Source: Saccoglossus kowalevskii
Lineage: Eukaryota; Hemichordata; Enteropneusta; Harrimaniidae
Assembly: GCF_000003605.2 (NCBI RefSeq)
Contig: NW_003146286.1
Location: 35,555 to 86,658, forward strand
Length of the DNA stretch: 51,104 bases
Direction of reading: 5' to 3'
The first letter of the stretch is position 1. Every line of letters begins with the position of its first letter. Below the pieces are notes generated by a model. The model was not told the DNA's origin and searched no databases. It saw only the letters and a program-made list of their open reading frames with translations. The position numbers and the translations under genes were made by a program. This document shows positions 1 through 12,791 of this stretch, piece by piece.

Positions 1-2710
1 TTTTGGGACGGCCCTGTGACTACCCGCACAAAGACTCGGAGCCGCCGGTTTGCGAATAATTTTACCAACGTCTGACAAATTTGGAAGATACTATGTTTAT
101 CATTCAATATTATACTGTTGACTCTTTGATATTTCCACAAATATTACGAGATACAGAGAGACCTAACAAAGAATACCGCGTCAAAAAACACTCATATATA
201 AAAATTACGTTGTTCTTTATTTTGAGAGTCTACAATGTGTTACCATGACAATTGGCACAACCAGTGCTCTTCTATAGTCGCATTTGGCTCTGGGCAAAGT
301 GAGAGCTGAGAGAAAGTACTTTGATATTTAGAATGTAAATCTATAGCGTGCATATATTTTTTCAGAGAGCATAATGATTGCGTGGAAATTTCCGACAATG
401 TCTTATTTCAAACTGAAGTTGTTTTTTTTTAATAAGAAGCACACACATCGCCTAGACGCAAAAACGTTCTCCTCGTAATACAATTAATGAACTACAGTCA
501 GATCTGCCGGTGCAGTTCAAGGCGTTCTATTTATTCCCTGGGCAGTGTATGATACGTAGTTTCTTTTTACGAGAAACCGTTAAATTTATTATAAGAAGAT
601 GATTTTTTTCTCATTTCTTCATACTTTCCTCGCAAGTTATCATGGTTCAAACTCATCAGTCTAAAGAATGAATGGTTCCAAAAGAATCCCACTAAATTTC
701 TTCGATGATATATATTGGATTAATTAATTTAGTGGTCAATTAATTAACTAATTATAAGTGGAGTTGATTTCCGCCTGTGGCGTCTGCATTCTACTCCACT
801 ATAGAGGATCAATTGGAATAAAACATATTTCTCGTCATACCAATTAATATCTTATAACTCGAGACACCAAATTAATATCAACTTCCTAAAAATATTCAGT
901 ATTTTGTTGTAGGATTTGAGTTGGTTTAAGATCTTGTTATTCGCAATAACTTCGTTATTCTGCATATGAAAACTGTGCCCTCGCGAAGGTAGACGGAGAA
1001 TTGAAGAAAAAACAGCGGGACAGAAATATCTTACGAGGACGACGCCCGAAACAACTCCCCGATATCCCGTGGTGTTCAAGTTAGCTACTTGTACACTGGC
1101 CGTTTCAATTTAATTTGAAGTACTGGGAGAGGTCAATATAATTTCTTAATAATCGTCAATTTATTCTAATTTTAATTTGTTGACGCTGGCCACTCAGAAG
1201 GCAAAACCTCGCCTCTATCACGAGTTCGCTATCACAAAAATACACTGAAACTTTCAGGCCAGATGCTCCATGGCTCGCTCCCTTTTTACCTCCATGCTCC
1301 AATTAATGCGGGGAATCACAAAATGCAACGCAATCGATGATTGGCTACTGCCAATCACTAAGGCTGTTAACGTATAAATGCGATAACACATCTCTCGCTC
1401 GCACACTCATCACGTTCGGATAATTGCACGGCGAGACCCGCATGGATACATCTATGATATCACGTGAAGGGTGAAATGTTAAAAGTGTTTTTGCCTTCAA
1501 GAAAGCTTTCCCGACACTTGCTGTTTTAAGCGAATAAGCTGTTCAAAGACCCGCATATGTTGTGGGAATTAAAAAAGATCACCAGTTATCGGTGACACTG
1601 AGAATGTGATGAGATGAACCGCTAAAAGGGTCGTGTCACATCTCAAATAAAGATACGCCCCTTCTCGTTACATACTTTATACGTATGTGATATTTGTGAC
1701 AGATTTTTCTCAGCTTGAACCATTATAATCTTATCCGATGTTTATTGACACACACGCTTGTCAAGATAAGTGTGCATGTTTTAACAGACTGAAGATCGAT
1801 TTTTCATTCCTGGAATAACAACAAAGTCAGCATTAAGTTGACATACCGGCGTAGATTTTAAAAAGAAAACTTTCTCACGATTATATCGCCTGTTACGTTG
1901 CCCATTCGTTGTACGTCACTCTGCACTCGATGTTTGCCAGACACACATGTGGCAGACTACGAGCAAAAACAAACAGGCTTGTTATACAGTTAAAGACGTG
2001 TTTATGGACGCTGTGACACTCATCAAACAAAATCAAATGCGTTTGTTGTCACGTCTCGCAACTGCCGAGTACTCGAGTATATGAGATCAAGTGACTGCAT
2101 CAGGTATCATCACCAACTGACAATCGGGAGGGGTGAAATGCGAATTTGCATTTATGTTAAAAACATATTCTCGATAGTCGCCACAAACCGTAGCGATTTA
2201 GACAACAGCTCTTAACGCACAACTATCAATGGAAAAGTAACCTATGCGAAGTCGATATTGCATTCCTTTCTAAGCTTCCAGTCAGAACATTTGTAAAAGA
2301 ACTATTTTAAGGTTTGTCTTGCAATTGAAAGGGGTCATTTAATATGAACAAACAGTAGTTTTTTTGGAGTGTAGAAGATTTGAACAGAGACATTTACTGA
2401 TTTGGAAGCAGATTTAATTATTCATTTTTATTTTTACAAAATTCCACATATTTTCTACAATGTGCCTGCTTTTGTGAATATGTTACATAAATAGTCCACC
2501 GAACCTCCATATAAATTCACACACACACGTACACGTCTTACCATCTTTGTGACGACACGCATTGGATTAACGTTAATATAGTTGCGTTAGGTTTGAACTC
2601 TATATAGGCATGTGATTTAATTGGAGTTTAATTAAACTCAATTACATTGCAGTTCATCAAAATTCAACAAAGTATAAATAACATCATACATCCTGTGACT
2701 TGACATAGGA
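1..2710. other. Non-coding stretch, nothing recognised
   Basis: AT-rich sequence with only short accidental open frames. No RNA gene, transposon protein or tandem array was seen. Confidence 0.6.
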
Positions 2711-2817
2711 ATGTTTGCGAAGTTTAGAGTTAGTAAATGGGGTAGGTTTGGTACAATTATAATAATATTAATTGTGCCATACCTTCCCCTTTTACTAACC
2801 CTAAGCTATGCAAACAT
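2711..2817. repeat. 107-bp foldback with about 48-bp arms
   Basis: The left arm starts ATGTTTGCGAAGTTTAGAGT and runs through TAGTAAATGGGGTAGGTTTG to GTACAATTA. The reverse complement of the right arm reads ATGTTTGCATAGCTTAGGGT, then TAGTAAAAGGGGAAGGTATG, then GCACAATTA. There are about 8 mismatches in 48 positions, some tolerated as G-U pairs, around a short AT-rich loop. It could be a tiny MITE or a transcribed hairpin; the sequence alone does not decide. Confidence 0.8.
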
Positions 2818-3766
2818 GACTTAAATTCGATTAATTATTAATATAAATTATGAAAAATAGTGAGGGTTGCCCCTTGGTTGGTTTGTCATCACTCGATAGG
2901 TGCAACGTTATTTCGTCACAGAGTTGATGAGAGAAACGCAGACACAAACATTCACCGCACACAGGCGCACCGTTAGAAACAATAAAATTAATTAATGTGT
3001 CTGCATTTGTACTTATTGACCCGGTATAATTACTGCTCTTGTGTTCTATTCTTTGTCGACATCGTGTCGCGTCTGCTATTGAAATACGTAACCATGGTAT
3101 TAAGAGTGGACGCGATGACAGCTACAATGGCTTACTACTTGACGACATTCTGGCGGCCATTGATGTCTGACGTATATTACAAAATTGCGGTTACACAAAA
3201 ATTGTAAACCCAATTACCGGTTGTTAAGAAGAGCGGCATTATTTTAAACCTTCGAAAAAAATGAAAGGAGTGCCGTCCTGACTGTGAGTGTGTGCAAATA
3301 ATCCATGCAAACATTTAATAGGAATTGAAACGTTTGAACGTATTTCCTGGCAAAATTAAACTTGGAGTTGTTGCTTGCCTCTCTAAGTATCTCTGACGTT
3401 CAAGTTGACTATGCAACGACCGACTGTACGTGCTACCCCATAAATAATTCGCTAACACAAACTTGTATCTCAAGAGGAGGGGGGAGTATGTAAATATGTT
3501 TTGGGGAAATCAATTACCTCTACTTCCAAATTAATGTACGCACACACTTTGAAACGTGACAATCAACTTTAATAATTTATAATTGGAAATTGATCATTAC
3601 TGTCGGGGTGTTGTCTGTTCGAACCAGGGTTATTAAAAACTTAATGTTACGAAGTGCTCTGACTGAATAGATTTCATCTGTTGAATCAATACCCAGGTAC
3701 CGGCGTGCAATGTACCATGGAATAACAGCCTACAGTGCAAAACAGAAAACAGCAACAGGTGTCCGT

Positions 3767-3830
3767 GCATGCCCGACTGATTCTGTTCATGCCCGACAGA
3801 TTCCGTTCATGCCGGAATGATTCCGACACT
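3767..3830 (+). repeat. Three-unit 20-bp tandem repeat
   Basis: CATGCCCGACTGATTCTGTT, CATGCCCGACAGATTCCGTT and CATGCCGGAATGATTCCG follow each other directly. This gives a run of about 60 bases inside an open frame that I consider accidental. Confidence 0.7.
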
Positions 3831-4296
3831 CCCGCGTATTACATCCGTATTCTCCAACTAATACTGGAATTAATATATGCATGCTCAAAATTTAATCACA
3901 AACATAATACTTATTTTGCCAAATCGGAAAGGATGACTACATTTCAATTATCAAGCTCACAAATTGTGCTTCCCTACAAATCTGTTCGCGCAGTGGTATG
4001 CGCAACGTCCGATCGCGCATGCGTGCAAATCTGTTTCAAACCCGGGCCCATGGGCACATTCCAGATATCAGCAATAAAGCAATCACTGGGCTTCCTTGTA
4101 TAAATCTGATGTACGGCAATCTAGGATTTCGATATTCGGCAAAAATGCGCTTCTCTCAAAACTACAAAGGTAGAACTCATTGCCGGATTTCTAAGAGTCT
4201 GCGAGCCTTCGTGCCCTTTTATTTGAACTCATTACTGCCGTTTTAATGAGACATAGTCATTTCTTCATGTGTCAACTCTGACTGATTCATCGCATC

Positions 4297-4333
4297 GGAT
4301 TAAAAGATCGCTTTCTCCGGTATCTTTTAATCC
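4297..4333. repeat. Short perfect-arm hairpin
   Basis: GGATTAAAAGAT and ATCTTTTAATCC are perfect 12-base inverted arms around a 13-base loop. No following T-run or gene context gives it a function. Confidence 0.7.
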
Positions 4334-4489
4334 TTTGATCAATCGTTAATGCGTGGGGTCAACTAGGATCAAATATAATTCCCTCGCGTCGTGGTGTATC
4401 TAATAGTTTTAGTCTTTGAAGTTCTCAGTTCTCGGCTATAAGATAGGTTATACAGTATTGTCAAATGCAGCTCTGCATACTAAGGCTGA

Positions 4490-4541
4490 TTGAAGCATAA
4501 ACGAAGTCACGTGTACAAATATGCCGTAGTGGGTGAAGCCA
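4490..4541 (+). repeat. Isolated diverged unit of the 43-bp minisatellite
   Basis: The stretch contains GAAGCATAAACGAAGTCACG, then TGTACAAATATGCCGTAGTG and GGTGAAGCC, matching the diverged left-hand units of the array that starts about 350 bp downstream. It suggests the array was once longer or grew from this segment. Confidence 0.6.
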
Positions 4542-4889
4542 TTCTCCTTCCCAGAGATCCTTGCGGCTAGAACACAGAAAGTATCTGTACCACCACACAC
4601 CCCGTTTTGTGGGTGTCTTTGAAAGTAGCACCACTGGGATGCATCGACCAATCAACGACGAGCATGAGATCTCCGTCACGGTGGTGGAAGAGATATATTT
4701 GTAGAAATAGAAATCTGCGTGGGAGATTGGGTGAGGCATTGTATCCTAAAGCAGTTAATAATTTCGTAATTCGAAAAATAAAATTCTAATCTTATAAAAA
4801 AATAAGTGTAAAAACAAAGCTGATTCAATTTGATTTCAGAATTCCATTTTTACTCGGGATCTCTACGAAATCAGTCCATATAGAACGAG

Positions 4890-6016
4890 GTGTATCATGG
4901 AATAACGCAGTCACATATAAAACATGGTGAGTGACGCATCAACGTAGTCACTTGTCTTTATAGGCCGTGGTGGCAAATGCATATGGGGCGTGATTGGTGA
5001 AGCATCATCACAGTCACGTGTAAATATAGGCCATGGAGATTGGGGCATCAACGTAGTCACGTGTCCTTATGGGCCGTGATTGGTGAAGTATCAGCGTAGT
5101 CACGTGTCTATATAGGCCGTGGAGATTGAAGCATCATCGCAGTCACGTGTATATATAGGCCGTGGAGATTGGGGCATCAACGAAGTCACATGACCATATG
5201 GACTGTTATTGGTGAAGCATCAACGCAGTCACGTGTTTATATATGCTGTGGTGGGCAATGCAACAACACAGTCACGTGTCCATATAGGCTGTGGTGGGCA
5301 ATGTAACAACACAGTCACGAGTCCATATATGCTGTGGTGGGCAATGTAACAACACAGTCACGTGTCCATATAGGCTGTGGTGGGCAATGCAACAACACAG
5401 TCACGTGTTCATATATGCTGTGGTTGGTGATGGAACAACACGGTCACGTGTCCACATAGGCTATGGTGGGCAATGCAACAACGCTGTCAGGTGTTCATAT
5501 ATGCCGTGGTGGGTGATGGAACAACACGGTCACGTGTCCACATAGGCTATGGTGGGCAATGCAACAACGCTGTCAGGTGTTCATATATGCCGTGGTGGGT
5601 GATGGAACAACACGGTCACGTGTCCACATAGGCTATGGTGGGCAATGCAACAACGTATCAGGTGTTCATATAGGCTATGGTGGGTGATGGAACAACACGG
5701 TCACGTGTCCACATAGGCTATGGTGGGCAATGCAACAAGGCTGTCAGGTGTTCATATATGCTGTGGTGGGTGATGGAACAACACGGTCACGTGTCCACAT
5801 AGGCTATGGTGAGCAATGCAACAACGCTGTCAGGTGTTCATATATGCTGTGGTGGGTGATGGAACAACACGGTCACGTGTCCACATAGGCTATGGTGGGC
5901 AATGAAACAACGTGTCAGGTGTTCATATAGGCTATGGTGGGCAATGGAACAACACGGTCACGTGTCCACATAGGCTATGGTGGGCAATGCAACAACACAG
6001 TCACGTGTTCATATAG
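4890..6016. repeat. Minisatellite of 43-bp units, most carrying CACGTG
   Basis: About 25 head-to-tail units with a 43-bp period (for example CACGTG at 5230 and 5273). The unit reads roughly TCACGTGTCCATATAGGCTG followed by TGGTGGGCAATGCAACAACA. I count 16 intact CACGTG palindromes; other units have CAGGTG, CACGAG, CACATG or CACTTG. The left third is more diverged, with GCATCAACG and GGAGATTGG variants. From about 5400 rightward two unit types alternate: GGTCACGTGTCCACATAGGC and CTGTCAGGTGTTCATATATG. This makes an 86-bp higher-order repeat, so the right side was amplified most recently. Short open frames across the array are by-products of the repeat. Confidence 0.95.
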
Positions 6017-6022
6017 ATCGAT

Positions 6023-6044
6023 CATAAAATAATATTATTTTATG
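6023..6044. repeat. 22-bp perfect palindrome at the end of the minisatellite
   Basis: CATAAAATAATATTATTTTA followed by TG is its own reverse complement. It begins 7 bases after the last minisatellite unit. It has no spacer and would form a cruciform rather than a looped hairpin. Confidence 0.85.
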
Positions 6045-6300
6045 ACATACTAATGTTATTAGGTAACTCCGTTAGACAACACACATCTCTCGTATGCCTG
6101 AGTGTTAAAAGCACACACAGAAACTCAGTCATGTGTATACCTGCCAGCTGCAGACAGATCAGATTCGTTTTATTTCATTTCGTTTTAAAATAAATACAGC
6201 TCGCTGTAGTTAGGTTTGGGATTAGTAATGCGATACGTGCAATCAGCATGGATGACGTTACTGAATTGTCTTAAACACACTAATGATCTGATCTCAAAAA

Positions 6301-6502
6301 TACTGTAAAAGGGTTAATTATTCACTGAGGTTTAATTTTGCTTATTTTGCTGACTGGAAAATGCGCTAAATTAAACCCCAGTGAATTTAGCTTAGAACAC
6401 ATTATCTAAACGATAACACCGTGAATTTAAAACCCACTGAATATGCCTGAAATCGCGGATCAGCGAAATTCAAACCCAGTGAAAATTAGTCATATTACAG
6501 TA
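6301..6502. mobile_element. Inverted-repeat element with TACTGTAA ends (MITE-like)
   Basis: The left end TACTGTAAAAGGGTTAATTA then TTCACTGAGGTTTAATTTTG is matched in reverse complement by the right end, which reads TACTGTAATATGACTAATTT then TCACTGGGTTTGAATTTCGC. The terminal repeats are about 40 bp and imperfect, around a 120-bp middle that itself repeats CAGTGAATTTA-type motifs. It has no coding capacity, and no clear target-site duplication was seen. Confidence 0.65.
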
Positions 6503-9500
6503 ATTATATTTATATGCAAATATTAGCAGCATGGAAACTTTTTTTAGCATGATCAGAGGAATTGATGAATGTTGTTATGAATATTGTAAGGGGGTTTGGC
6601 TTCGAGTAGCGCGCGTTCGAATTTCGCGTAAAAAACACGACGTTTTGTGTACATCTCACAAATAAACGCGACGGCTACCCGTTATCTCTCATATTAAGAG
6701 TCTGCTCTCGAGATTTGGCAACAAACGAGACTTCAATTGTCCCTGCTCCATACGATCGGCGATTATTTGCAACCAGGACACGTAACTACTTCAACAAATA
6801 ATCGTTAGGTCTGAGACGTAAACTGACGCGATAATTAGGATGAAGCAAGCCACAGATAAATACAAACTCTACATGCGATGACTTTATCTGACATTGATCA
6901 AATGATTACTTTCAAATGCATGTCGTAACCTTAAACGAGTGTTTTAATACAATCGACCAATATGCTGCAGCCAGTTGTACCCTAATGGGTTGTTCACTCG
7001 AGTCGTTTTTGTTAACGCTATGCTATGGAATTTTCACAGATTACGTAATAGTATTAATTTTTTTTTTAAATGGTGCATGGTATAGTAAATTGAGATGATC
7101 ACAGTGGTGAAAATCTTCATATAGAAGGATTAATTGTTGTTTTCAATTCTGTTTCATGAACAACTCTCTGTTCATACATGCATCATAGCCATTTTATCGC
7201 ATGGATATTATTTAAGCACATTTTCTGAAACGTTCCGTAAGACTTTATTATTTCACGCTTTCATGCTTATTTTTGAAATTTTGGCATAAACATGTGATTA
7301 TGTTTTTATGTTTTTATGTGATTATGTTTTTATGAATTATGTTTTTGCAACGAAATGTCTACATTCCAAAGTTTGCTGTTACCTCAGTTCACTCTTACTC
7401 TCCTGTGTCAAATTTTATAAGTTCCATTCAAATAGAACTTCCAAAACAACAAGTTCGTTCACTGCCAAAACAATTTCTTGTTTTGAAAGAACGCACTTCG
7501 GAAGATATACATAACCCTTTCCCCGCGAAATTTAGAACATACGTGCGTATCCGAGTCCCTCCAGTCGACCAACCAAGCTCCCCAATCCTGAGATCTAAAC
7601 CTGCCAGCCCCGTAATGATTCACCCTACTTTATCGAATATAATAAAAGTAGTTTTGATTGCTTGTTCAATATTACATAATGCATTCTCAAGTCTATGATT
7701 ATGATGTCTTTAAAACAGGTTGAGTGGTTGTAAAGGGAGCCGACGTGATTAAATCGTGATTTTATTGTTATTTTACTTTTGCAGACCCCAGGGCATGTAT
7801 TATATAAAAAAAAACGACGTAAGCTGTGGCTCATTTTGCCAAAGTCTAACGGAAATACGCTGAATAGACCGCAATCGAGTGGAATGTAAACGCAATGCAA
7901 AAACACGCTCTTTCGCACACATATCTTTCTTTGCGAACAATTGGAAACACAGAATGACCTTTCATGCTTTATTTACTTCGTGCGATAACTGTTATATATA
8001 CGGAAAAGAAGGCTTTTAGTAGACTTCCGTTTGTATATTATACTAAGTATTGCCGACTTCTGTAAATTGAACCAATTATCGGCATAGTTTTATTGACAAT
8101 TGCAACATAGCTTCCACAGACCGTGCGTGACGTAAGTATTGCCTGGGTATTGTTATTAAAATACATTGTGCAAATATGTTATTTTGTTTTTCCGTTTGTA
8201 TTCTGGCTAATGCATTTTAAATTTTCACTTGGTTCACATATTAAATTCCATCGACGATTCCACTGATATTGGGTGGAACGCTACACAAAAGTAAAACTAT
8301 TGTAATTTTCTTTAGTTTTACATATTTGATGTAGCATGTTGGAAGAAGGAAGAATATGAAATAAAATTGTGGGGGTCACCCATGGAGCTAATCTTTTTTT
8401 AGCTCCATGGGTAACCACACTCAGTTCGGTGAAAATCTATCGATAACATACAGTGCAAACAGAATGTTTTGTCCGTTTTGGGAGTCATTTTATCATTGTT
8501 TCATATGGCAAGGATATACCTCAATATCTCAAACTTTTGCTCGGTGGCATATGGTAAAAAATAGATATACAGTGTCTTACAGGGTGCTTTTCTAGTTGGA
8601 ATTACAAAATTGACAATAATTTAGTGGGGTTTTAACAAGGAAATATTTTCTTCATTGTGGTCCATGGAAACCGCTGCTAAAATGACTTGTTATGCATATT
8701 AAATTATGGTAATTAGCATAGTGGACGCGATGAGAAGAGAGAACGGAACTTTATTTGATAGACTCGTGTTCCTCGCTCTCAAAGTATGCTCAAAATTCAG
8801 GCATAATTTTAGCGGTGAACAGACATTGGATATCATTAGTAGAGTCACGTGATTTCAGTAGTTGTAGTAATGAAATACGGACAGTCAAACTGTGCATTCC
8901 CAGGCCTCTCCACTCGACCACATACACTGTTAATGATAACCCCCAACGAAAGAATAGATATATAAAAACTCTATTTTTTTTTTCAGAAACCTTACGCCTA
9001 ATCTCGTGACATCCGTGTAATATGAAGGAGTGATAGGAACGAGTTAAAAAAGAAAATTCGAGATCTATCTCAGGAAACGCGTAAACAACGCAGAAAGTTA
9101 TTCAACAGACAGAATTCAGACGATGCACGTAGCTTTCGGGGTTTTTGGGGGTTTTTTTACGAGATAGAGATCTTGAAACAAAGAGAACTACGCTAGGTGC
9201 GCTGGCCCATATAGTACGACGGTATTTCACGTAAGTGCACAATCGCTGTGTCATCTTTTACCGACAACGAGGTCTAACAAACCTTACATCATAGTACTTC
9301 AATTGTTCCCGTTCCACATTCCTGAGTGCAGAAAAGTACATATCATGATGAAAACAACCATTAAGTTTGTGATATTTAGAATTGCATTGTGGTTGCCCGA
9401 AGCGTTTAATGTTATTTCCTTGAAGAATAACAACCTCGTTCGCGACATCTAGTTACTTCGGCATTGAGGCCGACCGCGTCTAAGATTGCAAAAATATAAT

Positions 9501-9794
9501 TATCTTGATATCTAAATTATTTCACGAACTGCCATCAACTCCAGTTATGAATCGAGTAATTGATGAGCCCAATATGATTAATGAGATTTTTATGAAGGTT
9601 ATTTTTGAAAAGATGATAATGTCAATCCATGAATATGAACCTTGAGTTAGTAATTGATTCTAAATATATCCAGAAATAAGCTGTCAACTTTCATGTTTTC
9701 AGAAAATCAAAAACGATAGCTTGTCTATGCACTGTGTGACCGGACTGAAATATGTCAAGGGCAAATAGACGTAAAGATCTGTCAAGATTGCAGT
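6503..9794. other. Non-coding stretch with one protein-like open frame
   Basis: Contains the hairpin at 8374-8416 and a short TTTTTATG/TGATTATG repeat at about 7295-7345. A plus-strand frame at 7339-7698 reads 119 codons, including IELPKQQVRSLPKQFLVLKE and RVPPVDQPSSPILRSKPASP. It has no recognisable domain, no clear splice signals and no gene nearby, so I do not call it a gene. The rest holds nothing recognised. Confidence 0.5.
8374..8416. repeat. Hairpin with 17-base arms and T-rich loop
   Basis: GGTCACCCATGGAGCTA and TAGCTCCATGGGTAACC pair over 17 positions with one mismatch, separated by a short loop dominated by Ts. This is a recent-looking foldback; no gene is adjacent. Confidence 0.75.
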
Positions 9795-10113
9795 ATCCTC
9801 GGGGGCGGACATCCGGGCATTTTCACCGCCTGGCAACCCGCGGCGGTGAAAACAAGGGCCCAAAACTCGCAGAAAACGGTACTTTGGGATGATTGTTGAG
9901 ACTCCTCTGAACAGTTTAACAAGATTAGCCCTATGTGTGTAACATATATAAATTTGGTTGTAAATAAAGTTGAGTTTGTGTTGTTTTCTCGAATTTTCAC
10001 CGGCTCGACCGGCGTTCCACAGCAGCGCGCACAGAGCCCGTAGATTTGCATGTACAGTGGTGCGCGTCGTAGCAACTTGGAACGTTTTGTGACGTAGCTC
10101 CGCCCCCGAGGAT
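9795..10113 (-). mobile_element. MITE with ends ATCCTCGGGGGCGGA (copy 1)
   Basis: The element begins ATCCTCGGGGGCGGA and ends with the exact reverse complement TCCGCCCCCGAGGAT. Its interior is the reverse complement of a second copy at 12792-13095. Shared segments include CGCGCACCACTGTAC, GCTCTGTGCGCGCTGCTGTG, TGTTACACACATAGGGCTAA and AAAGTACCGTTTTCTG. The 143-codon open frame inside it is interrupted in the other copy, so I treat the element as non-coding. No convincing target-site duplication was seen. Confidence 0.85.
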
Positions 10114-12791
10114 TAACCACTCTATACTCACTCAGCAATGAGGAGGTGTTAACAAATAAAAAATCAGTCCGTCTTTCGTATATTTCTCGTTCATGAACTG
10201 AGTTTTGTATCAACGAACGTGTTAGACAGAGAAAGACGGTGCCACGACTGTCACGCGCATGTCTGTTCGTATACGTAATAGTGCATGATTATGTACGTAG
10301 TAGATTACTTGAAGAGAGGGTATACACAATTACCTCCATGATTACACGTAATGTCAAGATATGCCCTTTTACGTCACCATCTGTTGCTATGGTTTCAAAG
10401 AGAGGCTGTTCCGATGGACAAGAGTGGTGGTGGTATGACGCAACACTGAATAACGCTATCGTTATCCGCATTTTAAGTCTGTGCAAAATTTAGTGTAGTA
10501 ATATATATTCCGCAACGGATATACTCGCACCTTGCTCACGCAAATAAGCCTTGAGTGTGTAATTAATGAGACATTTCCGATGAAACGTAAAGAAGTCAAC
10601 TAACTTAGAACCACGGTGTTTGTCACTACTAATACTAATTTGAAAGAACTTAGGGGGATCATACTTTTCGGTAGTGGTAGTGGGTGTCCTTAACTGTGGT
10701 AACTACGAGTGTTAAACGCTAGAAGCGAATTTAAGCATTTTAGTGCCGATGAACTGTGCTATCATCATTACAATTTACGGAAGCTGAAAACGTCCGTTTA
10801 AAATAAGAAACAATACTCAATATAAATTGGTTATCATTAGCTCTACACTATTTAACAGAAAAAGCACGTCTGACAGAATGGACGGATTCCTGGAATCAAT
10901 TCCATTAGCGATCGCGATCATATTCGGTATCGTTTATTCCTTCAGCAGAGTGCAGCAGAACTCACCAATCGTACATAAATAATATCATAAACCTAATCCG
11001 ACACGAGATTATGTGAAGCTCCATTAAAACTGTGGATTACGCTCGCAATGGATTTCTTTTAAACCAGACCGTCAGAAAGATTAGTCATATTCAATAAATG
11101 TGAGACGTCTGTTCAAGCGACAAAAGCTTACTCTGCACTTAGGTTTAACAGTTTTCAACGGCAGTAAGAATTTACCTAAAACTCATTGGTTCATCAGTAC
11201 AGTACATTATACACCTCGACAGTCGATTGAAACCGCTCATATAGTAGTAGGGCTATCGTCTTTTATTGTGTTATTATAGTGAAAAACGCATGGATGTATT
11301 ACTGCATGTGTAATAGCGGAAGGCGTTTTGTTCATATTTCCCTTAAATACAAAATAAGGGAAAATACGGTATGATGATGCGGACCAGAGTTTATCTAACA
11401 TATTGTAATTATTTTATAGCGTTGCGTCAATCCAGTTGACTATAACGAGATGCACATGTTTTCTTTTATGATTTAAAGAAAAAATAACCGATGATAAATA
11501 GTTTATTTCAAATTAAATTGTATTTCGTGGTTGTTTTAATTGCATTCACAAAATCTTCATCACTGATCACTGTTTTTTGAAATACACGGTGCTTTTAAAA
11601 ATGCAATTATATTTTATTATCTACTATTTGCGTTAAAATTGGCAGAATTAAATTTTTCACGATTATTATCATTTCGTTTCGATGTGAATTACTACCAAAC
11701 CTTTTAACTATTATAGGTTAGGGAGCGATGCAACGATGCAAGCTACATTTACTCCGCTTGCAATGCGCTTTAAATACAGTCTAACTGGCAAATATATTTC
11801 GTATATAGTATATAGAAATTTATAAACGGGAGTACAACACGATGCGGGAATTGTATAGTAATTTAAACGTCGGAGAACTACCTCAGTTGTCTAGTATATA
11901 ATAGAAGGCAGTATCGCATGGATCTTCATTCGTTTGATACAAATCAGAAATTACTTTTACTGGTTTGGGGATTTATAACAGCACAACTTATCATCAATTT
12001 CTATTTAATGAGTTTTCCTGATGAAAATATCTACTAGTATATCATGCACTAAACGAGTTCTCGTCACAAGAGACAACACGCTGATCTGAGAAACAAACTC
12101 ACGTGAGACGTGGACTCATTAACAACAGAGTTTCATATTCAGTACTTGCGCAGAAACCATTTTAAATAGTATTTCGTAGACCCAAACCAATTCGTAGTCT
12201 TAGCGGGAAGTGGAAAGCCATGATGAATCGTTAATTCTAACACGTTGGAATCACATCACGTAAATGTGAGCTATAAACCTCGGATATTTTATGATCGTTG
12301 TTCATAATTTAAGATCACTTACTTCACAGCCTATAAAAGTTAATGGTAACACAAATCACTTTCAGTACAGCAAATATTTACCAAACTTGCCTAAGCTGAA
12401 TGGCGTAGGAATGCTTCTAAATTAACCACTGGTGCTTAATATTTAAGTCGACTAAGTGGTTATCAGTTTGTTTTAAACAAGTCGAACTAAAACTGCTTGA
12501 CAAAATCAATTAATCATAAGCAACACGTTCTCCTTTAAAACATAGTGAATTATCGTGATCTCAACGGTGCGATTTACACTGTGTGCGAAAATGTTGTTTT
12601 ATCTAATTACACACTGACTGCTTCAGTTCAATTAAAAAAAAGGTAGGCAGGGTCAACATCATTCTCCAATCAACAAATACTTCTCTATATTTAGACTGAC
12701 AATTCAACAGCCAGGAACCCGTTAGCTTCACGACGTCTCTGATTAAAATAACTTTTTCTCCTCAAAAACACCACCCTAACATTTCAGACCA
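10114..12791. other. Spacer between the two inverted MITE copies
   Basis: About 2.7 kb of AT-rich sequence. I saw no transposase-like frame, so the pair is not obviously the two ends of one autonomous element. Confidence 0.5.

Noticed and set aside
3735-4103. 122-codon plus-strand frame
   Set aside because: Contains a three-unit tandem repeat and no family features; an overlapping frame of similar quality exists, so chance is the better explanation.
5291-5545. 84-codon frame with repeated WW motifs
   Set aside because: It is a translation of the 43-bp minisatellite; the frame is a by-product of the unit.
6597-6682. Possible small element sharing GCGTTCGAATTTC with 41597-41612
   Set aside because: The match is only about 13-15 bases and the inverted ends are poor; not enough to define a repeat. 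The GTTCGAA was also checked as a tRNA B-box, and no tRNA fold surrounds it.
7339-7698. 119-codon plus-strand frame with a proline-rich middle
   Set aside because: It reads like protein in places, but no domain, start context, splice sites or neighbouring exon support it. Left as an open possibility only.
9782-10213. 143-codon minus-strand open frame
   Set aside because: It mostly lies inside MITE copy 1. The collinear copy at 12792-13095 does not preserve the frame, so it is not a gene.
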